DNA of 64,000 bases from GCA-2718815 sp963578105 (GCA_963578105.1 CAUZBP010000016.1:9769-73768); one strand, 5' to 3'; shown: positions 45,664-55,816, numbered from the stretch's first letter. Notes: generated by a model from the letters alone, not told the origin. Numbers and translations are program-made.

Positions 45664-46443
45664 GTGAGGCCCTGGAAACTTGAAGAAACCAATTACAGTA
45701 TCACAAAACAAACTTCTTATGAGGTAGCAGTCCTACCGCTGGGTGCGACGGAACCGCACAATCTACACCTGCCTTACGGTACGGATACCATCGAAGGCAC
45801 AATCCTGGGTGAAAAGATTTGCGAGGCTGCTTTTCAAAAAGGAGCGCAGGTCATTCTCCTGCCCACCGTACCCTACGGCACAGAAACCAACATGCGCCGC
45901 TTGCCACTGGCGATGAACGTGAACCCGTCGACACTTTACACGTTGCTTTCCGATCTCATCGAGTCACTGAATGAAAATGATATTCACAAGATCTTACTGC
46001 TCAACAGCCACGGTGGAAACGAACTCAAGCCTCTGTTGCGTGAACTTCACGGGAAAACACGGTCCCAAATTTTTCTTTGTAACTGGTACACGGCAATTCT
46101 CGATGTCTATGCAGAGATCTTCGATGCGACCGAAGATCACGCGGGCGAGATGGAAACTTCCTTCATGCTGGCTTACGCCCCGCACCTGGTTGCGCGCCAG
46201 GCAGATGGCGAGTTGACAGCCGACGAAGGGGAAAAATCCAAAATGCGGTTCGAAGCCCTGAATCAAGGCTGGGTCGAATTGACTCGACCCTGGCATCTGC
46301 TTACCACCAATAGCGGTGCGGGCAATCCACACGCCGCAACGAAAGAAAAAGGCGAGCGTCTGGTGGAAGTCCTGGTCGAACGCCTGGGAACTTTTCTTGT
46401 CGAGTTGTCCGCTGCCAAAATCGACGAACAATTTCCCTTCTGA
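45664..46443 (+). CDS. Creatininase-family amidohydrolase
   Basis: A 259-residue protein of the creatininase superfamily, zinc-dependent ring-opening amidohydrolases. Conserved metal ligands are in VLPLGATEPHNLHLPYGTD (Glu and His, Asp), NSHGGN (His) and DHAGEMETS (Glu). Members include creatininase, the formamide-releasing ArfB of riboflavin synthesis in archaea and MftE for mycofactocin peptide. Substrate not identifiable here. The GTG at 45664 overlaps an upstream GAGGTG ribosome site and lies 9 bases after the metallopeptidase stop. A tRNA-His follows 103 bases later. Confidence 0.85.
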   Translation: MRPWKLEETNYSITKQTSYEVAVLPLGATEPHNLHLPYGTDTIEGTILGEKICEAAFQKGAQVILLPTVPYGTETNMRRLPLAMNVNPSTLYTLLSDLIESLNENDIHKILLLNSHGGNELKPLLRELHGKTRSQIFLCNWYTAILDVYAEIFDATEDHAGEMETSFMLAYAPHLVARQADGELTADEGEKSKMRFEALNQGWVELTRPWHLLTTNSGAGNPHAATKEKGERLVEVLVERLGTFLVELSAAKIDEQFPF

Positions 46444-46546
46444 GCCGGGGCCGCTGACCATGGGAAAACGCTACCCTTGTCGTCGCCGGAGGTGTCGACT
46501 AAATTGAGGGACCTTGCTGTAAGCACCGACAGCAAATGCTGTGCAC

Positions 46547-46621
46547 GGTGGATGTAGCTCAGTTGGTTAGAGCACTAGATTGTGGTTCTAGGGGTCGGGG
46601 GTTCGAATCCCCTCATTCACC
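46547..46621 (+). tRNA. tRNA-His (anticodon GTG)
   Basis: Cloverleaf folds from the sequence. Acceptor GTGGATG pairs with CATTCAC, the anticodon arm CTAGA-TTGTGGT-TCTAG carries anticodon GTG, and the T arm GGGGG-TTCGAAT-CCCCT closes. An extra 5' G (46547) faces C73 (46621), the G-1:C73 identity pair of tRNA-His. The 3' CCA is not encoded. Confidence 0.96.
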
Positions 46622-46671
46622 CTTTCGTTGTCGTCCGGGTAATGACAATTCCGCAGGGGTACTCCGGATGT

Positions 46672-47679
46672 TTATACCTGGGTTCTCTGCAGATCCTCGT
46701 CCAACGTGCGAAAGGTTGGAATACCTGACTGCTCCAACTCCGCGTGATAGGCGCGTACGGCTTCTAACGGATCGATCTGTTCATCGGCAATCGCACGCAG
46801 GTAGTGCACAAAAGTGAGCTGATCTTCTGCATGGTTGATTTTTCTGCCATAGAAGGCTGCCCGCGCGCCGCTGTTTTTAGCTTCCCGCAACATGTGGAAA
46901 GCGTCGCAAGTGGTTCCCGCCGAACCGCCCAGGATGCCGATCGGAATGGACGAGTCGAAATGCACCAGGGCTTCCATTGCAGATCGACCAAAGTAAGGTA
47001 TTTTCAACAGTATCGGTCGTGCAGCTTTCGTGACTCCCGCAAGGGATCGTACAATGCAGTCATTCACGAAGCGAGGTACGTCCGCGACCGCCTCGACAGG
47101 CGCATTCGGCGAAAAGACTTCGAGAATGTGTCGCAGTCCTTTTGCCTCCGCTTCCAATCGAAACGCCTTGTAAGATTCAAGCATTGCCCGATCAATGTGA
47201 GGGCAATTGTTGAACGTCATAGAAAACAAGGCCAAGTTCACTCCACGACCGCGACCGCTTGCAGCCCCCGGATAGCAACCACACATCAAATGGTCGATCG
47301 TGGTTGTTGCAAACGGCAGGGCCGGTTGATCGGCGTAACTGCCACTGAAACCGCACCAGACATCTGTCGTGTCGTTGGCCCGTGCCGCAGGCGTAACCGG
47401 ACTGTTGTCAAACATCCGTTCTTCCATCGTCAGCACCTCACTGGTACTGGGACTCATCAACATGATGTCCACCAGCCCCTGGCGGGTCACCTCACGAATG
47501 CTATCACGCAGTTGACCCATCGAGCGAAACCTATTTGGAGCACTGCCTCGGGTGTGATCCAATCCCGCTGCAGCCAGACCAGCACCGAGGTCCGGGTCCT
47601 TGGCATCACAAAGAATAAAATCCTGGCAACTCGAGTCGGCTTGTAACCGCACTAGTTTTTCATCCAACGTTTTGTTCAT
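46672..47679 (-). CDS. DhnA-type class I aldolase-like protein
   Basis: A 335-residue TIM-barrel protein of the DeoC/LacD/DhnA-type aldolases. The Schiff-base Lys is probably in ILLKIPYFG, followed by the phosphate-binding GILGGSAGTTCDAFHML and GARAAFYGRKIN. Similar enzymes act as fructose-bisphosphate aldolases or as thiolases/aldolases in autoinducer-2 (LsrF) and shikimate routes. The substrate cannot be fixed. It is on the minus strand, facing the tRNA. No linked sugar genes. Confidence 0.72.
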   Translation of the reverse strand: MNKTLDEKLVRLQADSSCQDFILCDAKDPDLGAGLAAAGLDHTRGSAPNRFRSMGQLRDSIREVTRQGLVDIMLMSPSTSEVLTMEERMFDNSPVTPAARANDTTDVWCGFSGSYADQPALPFATTTIDHLMCGCYPGAASGRGRGVNLALFSMTFNNCPHIDRAMLESYKAFRLEAEAKGLRHILEVFSPNAPVEAVADVPRFVNDCIVRSLAGVTKAARPILLKIPYFGRSAMEALVHFDSSIPIGILGGSAGTTCDAFHMLREAKNSGARAAFYGRKINHAEDQLTFVHYLRAIADEQIDPLEAVRAYHAELEQSGIPTFRTLDEDLQRTQV

Positions 47680-48642
47680 GTCTCGATCCGACTCGAAGTA
47701 CCTTGGGAAATCACGCAGACCACCGCAAGCACCCTAACAACACCCTGCCACAGAAGGGACAACCGACCGCCTGGCACACCTGCGATTCCCAGCGACAGGG
47801 TCGGCAGATTCCGAGATGGGAGAACCAGACCCTGCTTGGACTCGGGATGTGCCAACTTCAAATGAATGGAAAATTTCAACCCATCCATTCGGTACCAGGT
47901 GCCTGATTGTTGCATCGTCATTTTGTTGAACTGACTGGAAAACGGGAGCCGTCAAATCTCTTGAGGCCGCCGCCACACCGAACTAAATATTGTGGCGTTT
48001 TCATCGCTATGTCGCAACATGAAGTTGATATCAAACAAAAGGACGGCTGGCCGTCCGCGACAAACAGGTGGACGCCACAAGTAGACCTCCGGTCAGCCGG
48101 TGGATGACGTTGGCAAATACATCCGACGGCACAATTCACTTGGTATCAACTCTTTAAGAATCGCAGACCGCTCTGCAAGTGGCAATCAGTCCTGCAGTCC
48201 GTTGCCAAGTTTGGATAAAGGATCGCCTCACCGGCGCATCCACCGGGAACAAGTAGCTCCGGAAAAACTGCCGGCTACTCTGAAATTTTTTTCGAGAACT
48301 GCAAGGCAAACCCACCTGCGCAACTCGGAGCCCCCCATTCGTCCATTTTGGGGAAACTCTACTTTTCACCTGCGATCAGATAAAACCATTTTGCAGCAGC
48401 GGAAAATCCGCTGAGCCAGACAGCGCATACTCCGCCCGCCGACAACCGGTTTATAGCCCTGCTGTCATTCACCGTTCTGGACTTCGATTTCCAAAACTCG
48501 CCTGGAAGAATTGTCGAGTTACACTTATTTACGAAGCCCTTTGTCATGGCTGCACGGAGCGTACTGCGGGTGCCAGGGGCTGCAGGATATTTTTCCGCAG
48601 CAGAAGCGTGCTGAAAGAACTGGTTTGGATAAGGGAAACGTT
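47680..48642. other. Intergenic interval, no supported gene
   Basis: About 960 bases between the divergent aldolase and ketosynthase genes. Frames on both strands lack ribosome sites or families. A perfect 7-bp hairpin CAGCGGA-AAA-TCCGCTG sits at 48397-48413, but no T-tract follows. No RNA gene was recognised. Confidence 0.45.
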
Positions 48643-49905
48643 TTGGGTGAACCACTGGTAATCACTGGCGTGGGACTGATCACTTCATTGGGTAGTGACT
48701 CTCAATCGGTCTGGGCTGCTGTCCGTCAGGGATTCAGCGGAGTTCGTCCGTTGATGGGCATTGACGGTCTTCCCGATGGAATGTTGCTTGCCGCGACTGT
48801 CGATCTGGAAGGAACACCTACTCGCTCACTGAAGGTACTTCATCTCTGCGATATCGCTGCCAGCGAAGCACTTCATGACGCCAGACTCGCAGGGGACCAA
48901 GTCGACCGCAGCAACATGGGCTGTTGGATCAGCGCCTGCATGCCCGACGATCGCGGTACGCTTGATCCGGATGCCGCCACGCTTGACGACCGGGACAGCG
49001 ACATCAAATGGTATGACCAATTCATGCCCCACGTGGCCCACAGTCATGTGATGCAGAAGCATGGACTGTTTGGACCCAACATGTCTCATTCGACTGCCTG
49101 CGCAAGTGGTCTGATTGAAATATTGTCCGCCACACGGTCTCTGCGTGACGGCCAGTGTGATGCGGCCCTGGTCGGAAGCGGGGAAGCGGTTTCCAGAATG
49201 CTGGCCGCAGGTTTTCATCGGATGGGCGTCCTGGCTTATGACGAAGCGCCTGAACAAGCCTGCCGACCCTTTGATAGCCAGCGAAGGGGTTTTGTACTGG
49301 GTGAAGGTGCAGCCATGTTCGTGGTGGAACGATTAGGACACGCCTTGAAACGAGGGGCGAAGATCTACGCGCAAATCGACAGCTGCCGGTGTCTCCCGGA
49401 AGCCCACCACATTACCGGTCTCGACGAAAAGGCCTCGACACTGACACGTTTGATTCAGGACACGCTCGGCGAAGCCGGGCTGGAACCCCGAGACATTGGA
49501 TACGTCAGTGCGCATGGCACCGCCACGGAACAAAATGACAAAGTTGAAATGCGCGGAATTCATAACGTCCTCGGTTCCGACACCTCTTCCTACTGTGTGA
49601 GCGCGACAAAATCCATGCACGGTCATCTGCTGAATGCTGCCGGATGCGTGGAACTTGCAATCACCACGCTTGCCATGCGAGATGGATTTGCCCCGCCCAC
49701 CATCAACCTCACAAATCCGGATCCCGAATGCCACTTCGACGGGGTGCCATTAGTAGGACGTGAAAATCGATTCCAACATGCCCTGAAACTCTCACTGGCC
49801 TTTGGTGGTCATCTTGTCTCGGTATGCTTGAGTCGCTGGAATGACGCCCAGACAGGATTCGCATACCCCTCCGCCAAGGCGCTGCCTGGTGCGCAGGCCG
49901 CTTGA
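48643..49905 (+). CDS. Beta-ketoacyl-ACP synthase, FabF-like
   Basis: About 420 residues, condensing acyl chains with malonyl-ACP. The catalytic Cys is in SHSTACASG, and the two His are in SAHGTATEQND and KSMHGHLLNAAG. The start ITGVGLITSLGS follows the family pattern. A TTG at 48643 with AAGGGA upstream is preferred; the longer frame from 48511 begins with non-conserved residues. No ACP, FabG or FabZ gene is next to it, so it may serve a special acyl product rather than bulk fatty acids. Confidence 0.84.
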   Translation: MGEPLVITGVGLITSLGSDSQSVWAAVRQGFSGVRPLMGIDGLPDGMLLAATVDLEGTPTRSLKVLHLCDIAASEALHDARLAGDQVDRSNMGCWISACMPDDRGTLDPDAATLDDRDSDIKWYDQFMPHVAHSHVMQKHGLFGPNMSHSTACASGLIEILSATRSLRDGQCDAALVGSGEAVSRMLAAGFHRMGVLAYDEAPEQACRPFDSQRRGFVLGEGAAMFVVERLGHALKRGAKIYAQIDSCRCLPEAHHITGLDEKASTLTRLIQDTLGEAGLEPRDIGYVSAHGTATEQNDKVEMRGIHNVLGSDTSSYCVSATKSMHGHLLNAAGCVELAITTLAMRDGFAPPTINLTNPDPECHFDGVPLVGRENRFQHALKLSLAFGGHLVSVCLSRWNDAQTGFAYPSAKALPGAQAA

Positions 49906-49965
49906 TCGGGATTCTCGACCAATCTGCACGGAAGCCAACTGACAATTCCCATCAAACGGTCGGTT

Positions 49966-52035
49966 TCACCCGCCTTGTTGCGTGGCCCGAAGATGGCGCA
50001 CCTCTTGCAGGTACTTCTGAGCTGCCACATTCCGGGGATCCAGTTGTAGTACTTTAACAAAGTACTGCTCGGCGCGGTCAAAATCTTTCTGATGTAGGTA
50101 GAGTTCGCCGAGACCCAGCAGGGGCACCGGATCGTCGGGAGCGGCCACTGTCGCCTGTTCGAGATGCTCCTCCGCCAGATCTCCACGCTCTAAATTGAAA
50201 TACGCAATCCCCAGGGACAAATGGGAGGCCGTTAAATCGGGATTCAATTGTAGTGCTCGCTGGTAGCAAGCAACGGCATCCTTCCAACGCTTCTGCTTGA
50301 TGTACACAACCCCCAAATTGAAATAACTATTCGCCCTGTTTGGTACGATTTCCAGGGCTTGAAGCTGCATCTTTTCTGCTTCTTCAAGGCGGCCTTGCCT
50401 GGCGTAAATCACACCCAAATTACTCAGCGCGTCAACATATCGCGGATTCGTAAGAATCGCCCTTTCAAAATGAGATTGAGCCCTTTTGACGTCACCTTTG
50501 TCCGCATAGTAGATACCAAGATTGTTATTTCCGAAATCGTAGTCCTTCATGATACGAATTGACTCTTCGAAAGCCAATTTGGCCTGCTCCGGTTTTTTAA
50601 GTTGTTCGTAGGCCACCCCGATATGATTACAGGCAAAGTAGTTTCGATCCGTCACACGTTTGGCATGCTCAAACAGTGTGAGGCTGTCTCTCCAGTAAGC
50701 AGCCTGAAACCAGGTCGCTACCGACAATCCTGTTAAAATCAGGCTCGTCAGTATTACCGCCGGAATTTTTGAACGATTCCAACGCTGACAAAGTTCAGAG
50801 CCACCCCACACAAAAAGAATATAGAGGCCGATGGAGGGAAGGTAGGTATACCGATCTGCCCGCGCTTGCGTTCCCACTTGCACAATGCCAATCACGGGCA
50901 TCAGTGTGCCCAGGTACCAGCACCAACCCACCAGCCAGTAAGGGCGCCGCCGCCAGAAAAAGAGCGCCGGTAAGGTGATCGCTAACAACACCATTCCTGC
51001 CACCACGGCCTGCAAATAGAGCTCGTGGGGAATTCTCTTCTCCAGCACAATCGGATGCGGGTAAAAGATTGCCAGGCGAGTGGGACACAGCGTATCTTGG
51101 ATGTAAGCGACAAAACTCACCAGGGCGTTAAGCATCCTTCCCTGCATAGGAATTGCTTCCAGCGAATTCAAAGCGCCAAATGCTGATTGTCCCTGAATCG
51201 CCTTGTGGCAAAACCAGACCGCGATCACCCCCAAAGGGATTTTTTCTGCCAGCAGAAAGTACCACCGCCTTGGAGGATACCTGGTTTCTGATTCGCTGTT
51301 GCCGGTTGATCCCGGCCCCAATCGCTGACAGGGCCAGTAGTCCAGCAACATCAACACGCAGGGCAACGTCACGATCATTGACTTGCTGAGCAATCCACAG
51401 CCAAAGGCAAGTAACATCCCCACGTAAGGCCAGCAAGCACGCCAACCCTGACAGCGCGCATACCAGCCATAGAAAAGCAAAGTCAGTATCCCAAAAAACG
51501 CACTGAGAACGTCCTTGCGTTCGGCCACCCAGGCCACCGACTCGACTCGCAATGGATGCAGTGCAAACACAAAAGCAACCACCAGCGGCGGCCAGAAAGA
51601 ACCTGCTATTTGCCGCAATGCCCAGAACAACACGACCGAGGTAGCAGCATGAAACAGTACATTGACGGCATGATGACCGCCCGGGTTAGTCCCAAACAAC
51701 TGGACGTCCAGCATGTGAGACAACCAGGTCAACGGGTGGTAGTTTCCTGCATGCGGTCCGGAAAACGCCCAGACAACTCCGCGCCAGGTCAAACCCTCTA
51801 ACACAACAGCGTTCTTGGTGACGTAGGCATCGTCGTCACAAACGAGGAACTCGAATTCCAGGACCTGTGCATAGACGGAAAATATTACAACCGCCAGCAG
51901 AACCGAGAAAATAATCGACGCGTTGGAAAATGGTTCCGGCAGGACCCGGGAAACCAGGTTCTCCTTGGTTGACGGCCTTGTTTTTCTAGCCCGGCCAACA
52001 ACGTCTTTTGGCGGCTTGTTCGATTTCTGGTTCAT
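49966..52035 (-). CDS. Membrane glycosyltransferase-like protein with TPR repeats
   Basis: A 689-residue protein. The first 430 residues contain about ten membrane helices with loops like HAGNYHPLTWLSHMLD, VFALHPLRVESVAWVAERKD and RADRYTYLPSIGLYIL. These are the pattern of the TMTC/PMT-like O-mannosyltransferase group of bacterial multi-pass proteins. The C-terminal part is at least six TPRs (DALSNLGVIYARQGRLEEAEK, SYFNLGVVYIKQKRWKDAV, DPVPLLGLGELYLHQKDF). It may glycosylate proteins at the membrane, with TPRs holding partners. The activity is inferred. Confidence 0.82.
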   Translation of the reverse strand: MNQKSNKPPKDVVGRARKTRPSTKENLVSRVLPEPFSNASIIFSVLLAVVIFSVYAQVLEFEFLVCDDDAYVTKNAVVLEGLTWRGVVWAFSGPHAGNYHPLTWLSHMLDVQLFGTNPGGHHAVNVLFHAATSVVLFWALRQIAGSFWPPLVVAFVFALHPLRVESVAWVAERKDVLSAFFGILTLLFYGWYARCQGWRACWPYVGMLLAFGCGLLSKSMIVTLPCVLMLLDYWPCQRLGPGSTGNSESETRYPPRRWYFLLAEKIPLGVIAVWFCHKAIQGQSAFGALNSLEAIPMQGRMLNALVSFVAYIQDTLCPTRLAIFYPHPIVLEKRIPHELYLQAVVAGMVLLAITLPALFFWRRRPYWLVGWCWYLGTLMPVIGIVQVGTQARADRYTYLPSIGLYILFVWGGSELCQRWNRSKIPAVILTSLILTGLSVATWFQAAYWRDSLTLFEHAKRVTDRNYFACNHIGVAYEQLKKPEQAKLAFEESIRIMKDYDFGNNNLGIYYADKGDVKRAQSHFERAILTNPRYVDALSNLGVIYARQGRLEEAEKMQLQALEIVPNRANSYFNLGVVYIKQKRWKDAVACYQRALQLNPDLTASHLSLGIAYFNLERGDLAEEHLEQATVAAPDDPVPLLGLGELYLHQKDFDRAEQYFVKVLQLDPRNVAAQKYLQEVRHLRATQQGG

Positions 52036-52889
52036 CGGCCCTGAATGTCAAATCTGGTGCGGTCGGTGACTGTTCCCATTCTAGCTCAAGTGACAAACAA
52101 AGGCAGACCGTATCAAGCAACCAACTGGCACCCCTGTTGAGCCTCTACAACCTTTTGTATCGACAAGGGTGAGACAGTGACACAAGTTGACCGGCCTCGG
52201 CAGAAGGGGACAACGTGACATGCTCCGATGAGGCGTTTCCATTAAACCATCGTCGCATACCAGACCAGGTAAACCTGCTGCCGTGAAACTGGCTACCCAG
52301 CTAGTTGTTCTTCGGCAGGCCTTCAGGGCCGGTATCAGTTCTAACCCCCTGTCGTCAAAAACGCGCCAACGGACCAAAACAGACTTGCCAACCTGACTAT
52401 CTCCAAGAGACCGATAGGCCAGAGTGACTTTATCCGTTGTAGAAACTGTCTAACAGAGATCCATTCCTCCTCGGTTACCAGAATCTTAGTTCGCCCGTCC
52501 AAAAATCCTCAGCAAACATTTTTTTTCGCGGGACCAGAGGTGTCATTCGCCTCTGAGAGAATACCCATGGCGAACGAAGAATCGGCCTTTGAAACCGCTT
52601 TTTTGAAGCGACATCAACATGAAATATTTCCACGTCGTCAAGCCTGGGGTATGTGAAACAAACAGAGCACCTGTTTCCGTAGTTTTACCCCGGGGTGCTA
52701 GCAAAACACTTGAGGTGGCAAGAGTCCTCCCCAGTGGCACCGACAAGAGTGCCGCAAAGACCGTGGTTCTATCTTCGTCAGCGTGCACTGACCGCTTCTC
52801 CTACTGGTGGTCTGTTCACAGCGAACGACAGGCCTTCGCTACGGAGAGAACTGTTCCTGACCCCCATCTTCACTCAAGGAGGACTTCTG
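52036..52889. other. Intergenic interval upstream of csrA
   Basis: About 850 bases with no supported gene. It is divergent territory between the glycosyltransferase and csrA and must contain the csrA promoter. The csrA ribosome site AAGGAGGA contains GGA motifs like those bound by CsrA, so self-regulation is possible. Confidence 0.4.
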
Positions 52890-53090
52890 ATGCTCGTACT
52901 GACAAGAAAAAAAGACGAATCCATCGTCATCGGCAATCGGGTTACCGTCCGAATCCTGCGTCTGAAAGGAAATGTGGTGCGAGTTGGCATCGAGGCACCG
53001 GCCGATGTGCACATTCGCCGCAGTGAACTGCTTGAGAAACCGCTTGTACAGGAAACAGGGTGCTCACAAACCAAGCCCCTGCCTGGCTGA
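52890..53090 (+). CDS. csrA: Carbon storage regulator CsrA
   Basis: A 66-residue RNA-binding protein that controls translation of many mRNAs by binding GGA loops near ribosome sites. The start MLVLTRKKDESIVIGNR is canonical, with Leu4 and Arg6, and IRRSELLE holds the equivalent of Arg44. ATG at 52890 has AAGGAGG six bases upstream. The last 15 residues are a variable tail. No flagellar gene is nearby. Confidence 0.96.
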   Translation: MLVLTRKKDESIVIGNRVTVRILRLKGNVVRVGIEAPADVHIRRSELLEKPLVQETGCSQTKPLPG

Positions 53091-53350
53091 GACGAGTTTG
53101 GTGTCAAACTGGCAGTAACACTTCCAGATAAACAGTGAGGTTCAATCCACCATGTGTTCATGGCCCCCCGGTTTGTCAATCGTCGGATCCCCAGGAGTGT
53201 CTAAAACACCCTGGAAAACTTGCTGCCGCCGTCTGGGCCTGCAGCAAGAAACACTCGTATCACAAGTTGGAATTTTCCGATAACCCGGTTGGGAAGACTG
53301 GCCCGGAAACGCCATCTGCCGATGGCTCCCTCCCGGGGGAAGTTCTTTCG

Positions 53351-54307
53351 TCAGCCAGTCTTCAACTCTCGTAGCAGGGTGGTCCACTCCTGCAACTCTC
53401 GCTGCGGCTCCACCAGCGGAGCACGTTGACGACACTGCTCCTGAAGTGCTTCATAAAACCCGGTGTCCGTCTCGGCACGCAACAATAACTGCCTGAGACC
53501 AACCGTGTCCCGATAGTCAAAGAAGCCCTGGTAGTCTCGGCCCAACATGCCAACTGCACCAGATATTTGTGACGAAACGACTGGCACATGTGTCGCGAGC
53601 GCTTCCCCAATGGTGTTCGAGGCTCCCTCAATGCGAGAGCTACTGACCAGCAGACGGCTGCGGGCCAACAGTCGCAAAGCGCGACCATGCGTCAGGTTAC
53701 CCAACCATTGGTAACGTGCGTTGCTTCGCATTTCCCGCAGCGCCCGGCCTCGCACGGCTTCTGAAAGGGCAGCGCCGCAGTGAACGATACGAATGCGAGA
53801 ATGGGACGGTAATCGGCGGGCCGCGATCGCCGCTCGAAAGGGATCTTTGACGGCGCGCAGATGTCCCACAACGGCAACGTCAAAAAAACGTTTTCGAGAC
53901 ACGGCTCGCGATCGGGGCGCTATGGCCGATTGATAAATAACGACGGCCTTTCTCTGAAACGAACCTGGTATCCAGTGAAAAGCGTCCTCCTGTAACACGA
54001 CCAGACGTGTTGCCAGTTGCAGTGAACGTCGGGCTGCTGATTTGCTTTTGATGTCACGGTATAAGTCAGTACCCGTCAAGGCGAGTACGATGGGCTTGGA
54101 ACCGCACACAGCATGAAATCGACGCACCGAAGAAGCAGAACGAAGCGCATGCAACGCAATCAGACAATCGGCCAATTCGCCTGAAAAGCAGGAGCGGACC
54201 TGAACACGATGTCCGAGTTTGCGCAAGATCCCGGCCCATCGAGTGGCAGTGATCCTATTTCCAGATCGTGAATCTGCAGCCGTGGGTGTCACAATAAGAA
54301 TACGCAT
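53351..54307 (-). CDS. SenB-like glycosyltransferase (TIGR04348 type)
   Basis: A 318-residue GT-B (GT4-like) protein with the start ILIVTPTAADSRSGNRITATRW and the segment LIALHALRSASSVRRF then LALTGTDLYRD. These match, from memory, the TIGR04348 family whose characterised member SenB makes selenosugar from a UDP-sugar and selenophosphate in selenoneine synthesis. The C-terminal half has the nucleotide-sugar Glu in SRIEGASNTIGEAL. No senA (EgtB-like) or senC (SelD-like) is near, so it is an orphan. A general glycosyltransferase role remains possible. It lies downstream of csrA, on the opposite strand. Confidence 0.75.
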   Translation of the reverse strand: MRILIVTPTAADSRSGNRITATRWAGILRKLGHRVQVRSCFSGELADCLIALHALRSASSVRRFHAVCGSKPIVLALTGTDLYRDIKSKSAARRSLQLATRLVVLQEDAFHWIPGSFQRKAVVIYQSAIAPRSRAVSRKRFFDVAVVGHLRAVKDPFRAAIAARRLPSHSRIRIVHCGAALSEAVRGRALREMRSNARYQWLGNLTHGRALRLLARSRLLVSSSRIEGASNTIGEALATHVPVVSSQISGAVGMLGRDYQGFFDYRDTVGLRQLLLRAETDTGFYEALQEQCRQRAPLVEPQRELQEWTTLLRELKTG

Positions 54308-54802
54308 TTGGATACCATCTTAGCGGTCCCCTGCAGCAATTGAAAACTGCAGACGGTGCAAATGCGGACCCGGCCAGCAGAAGCAAGTGGCAACCGTAGC
54401 GAGTCGGCCGGCGACTGCCGCACCAAGAAGTTTTCGGTTCGGTGTTCGCGGCCAAACGACCGAAGTTGAGCGGGAAAAACAACCCGAGCACCTTTTAAAT
54501 TCTCCGCTGGCGGGAAATCGGACCGCTGAGATTCCCCCTCATTTTACCACCCACCGGGGATTTGCAAATTACATTTTCCATGGAACCCGGGGGGGCAATT
54601 GTCACGTGCAGGACACGAAATCCTTCAGCACATTTGCCACCTAGCAGACGTACATGGTATTCTGCGATAATGGTGGCTCCTGAGATGATTTCAAATCTAC
54701 AGCCGAAGAACACGCTGGCTCTCGCGACGGGTCAGGGAGACCCAAATCCCAGGAGCCAATCGTTCAAAATCTGATCCAAAAAGGTTAAATCACCGTAAAA
54801 AC
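54308..54802. other. Intergenic interval, no supported gene
   Basis: About 495 bases between the divergent SenB-like gene and pdxA. Nothing beyond presumed promoters could be recognised. The pdxA start has only a weak AAAGG 16 bases upstream. Confidence 0.4.
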
Positions 54803-55816
54803 ATGAAGCACTCTCATCTTCCCACCATTGCAATTTCTATCGGTGACCCCGCAGGGATCGGGCCTGAAGTGACACTCAAAGCCTTATCTGATCCACAGGT
54901 CAGAAGCCTCGCTCATTGGATTATCGTGGGCGATGGACCAATTCTCCGTGATCAGGCTCGGCAGTGCGGATTTTCACCTGATTTGTTCGTCGATGACCCT
55001 GCCGACATTCCGCCCAGAGAAAGCGTTGTGGTGTGGGACACGCAACAACTGACCAACGGTCCGGTTGCCATGGGACAGGTGGACGCCGCTTGCGGAATGG
55101 CGGCGATTGGTTATGTCCGTCTGGCCGCGGAGCTATGTTTGTCCCAGCGGGCAGATGCCATCGTAACAGCACCACTCAGTAAGGAAGCCGTAGCACTCAC
55201 TGGGATGAAGTTTTGCGGGCACACAGAATACATTGCCGACCTGTGTGGTGTTAAAGAATCACGAATGCTACTGGTTAACGATCAACTGAGTGTTGTCCAT
55301 GTCTCAACCCATTGCAGTCTGGCCGACGCGACACGTATCAGCCGCCATCGGGTATTGCAGACAATTCGGCTCGGACATGCGGCCTACATGGCACTGCGTC
55401 AATCGGAACCTCGGATTGGGGTATGTGGCATGAATCCTCACGCGGGTGAAAACGGCATGTTTGGTGACGAGGAAATTTTGACCATTTTGCCCGCCATTGG
55501 TATCGCGCAAAACGAAGGCATCAATTGTGAAGGGCCTTATCCGGCAGACACCTTGTTCATGCAGGCGGTGCGTGGCAAGTATGACCTGTTGGTAGCCATG
55601 TATCATGACCAGGGACATGTTCCCATGAAACTGTTGGACTTTGAACACACGGTAAATGTCACCCTGGGCTTGCCCATCATTCGCACGTCTGTGGATCATG
55701 GTACGGCTTTCGACATTGCTGGTAAGAACCTTGCGGACCCGAGTGACATGAAAACTGCTCTGAGTTTTGCCATTTCGATGACACACAAAAATTTTGCGCT
55801 GGCCACCGTTTCATGA
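54803..55816 (+). CDS. pdxA: 4-hydroxythreonine-4-phosphate dehydrogenase
   Basis: Oxidises 4-phosphohydroxy-threonine in pyridoxal phosphate synthesis (DXP-dependent route). The 337-residue protein has the family start ISIGDPAGIGPEVTLKAL, TAPLSKEAV, the metal-binding His in FCGHTEYIAD, GMNPHAGENGMFG and the YHDQGHVPMK motif. ATG at 54803. Single gene. PdxJ must be elsewhere. Confidence 0.95.
   Translation: MKHSHLPTIAISIGDPAGIGPEVTLKALSDPQVRSLAHWIIVGDGPILRDQARQCGFSPDLFVDDPADIPPRESVVVWDTQQLTNGPVAMGQVDAACGMAAIGYVRLAAELCLSQRADAIVTAPLSKEAVALTGMKFCGHTEYIADLCGVKESRMLLVNDQLSVVHVSTHCSLADATRISRHRVLQTIRLGHAAYMALRQSEPRIGVCGMNPHAGENGMFGDEEILTILPAIGIAQNEGINCEGPYPADTLFMQAVRGKYDLLVAMYHDQGHVPMKLLDFEHTVNVTLGLPIIRTSVDHGTAFDIAGKNLADPSDMKTALSFAISMTHKNFALATVS

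Noticed and set aside
46804..47646. A 280-residue open frame on the plus strand over the aldolase-like gene
   Set aside because: It lies antisense to a protein with clear Schiff-base and phosphate motifs and carries no recognisable domain.
48397..48413. A perfect hairpin as a terminator
   Set aside because: No T-tract follows on either strand, and there is no gene end within 700 bases upstream on either strand.
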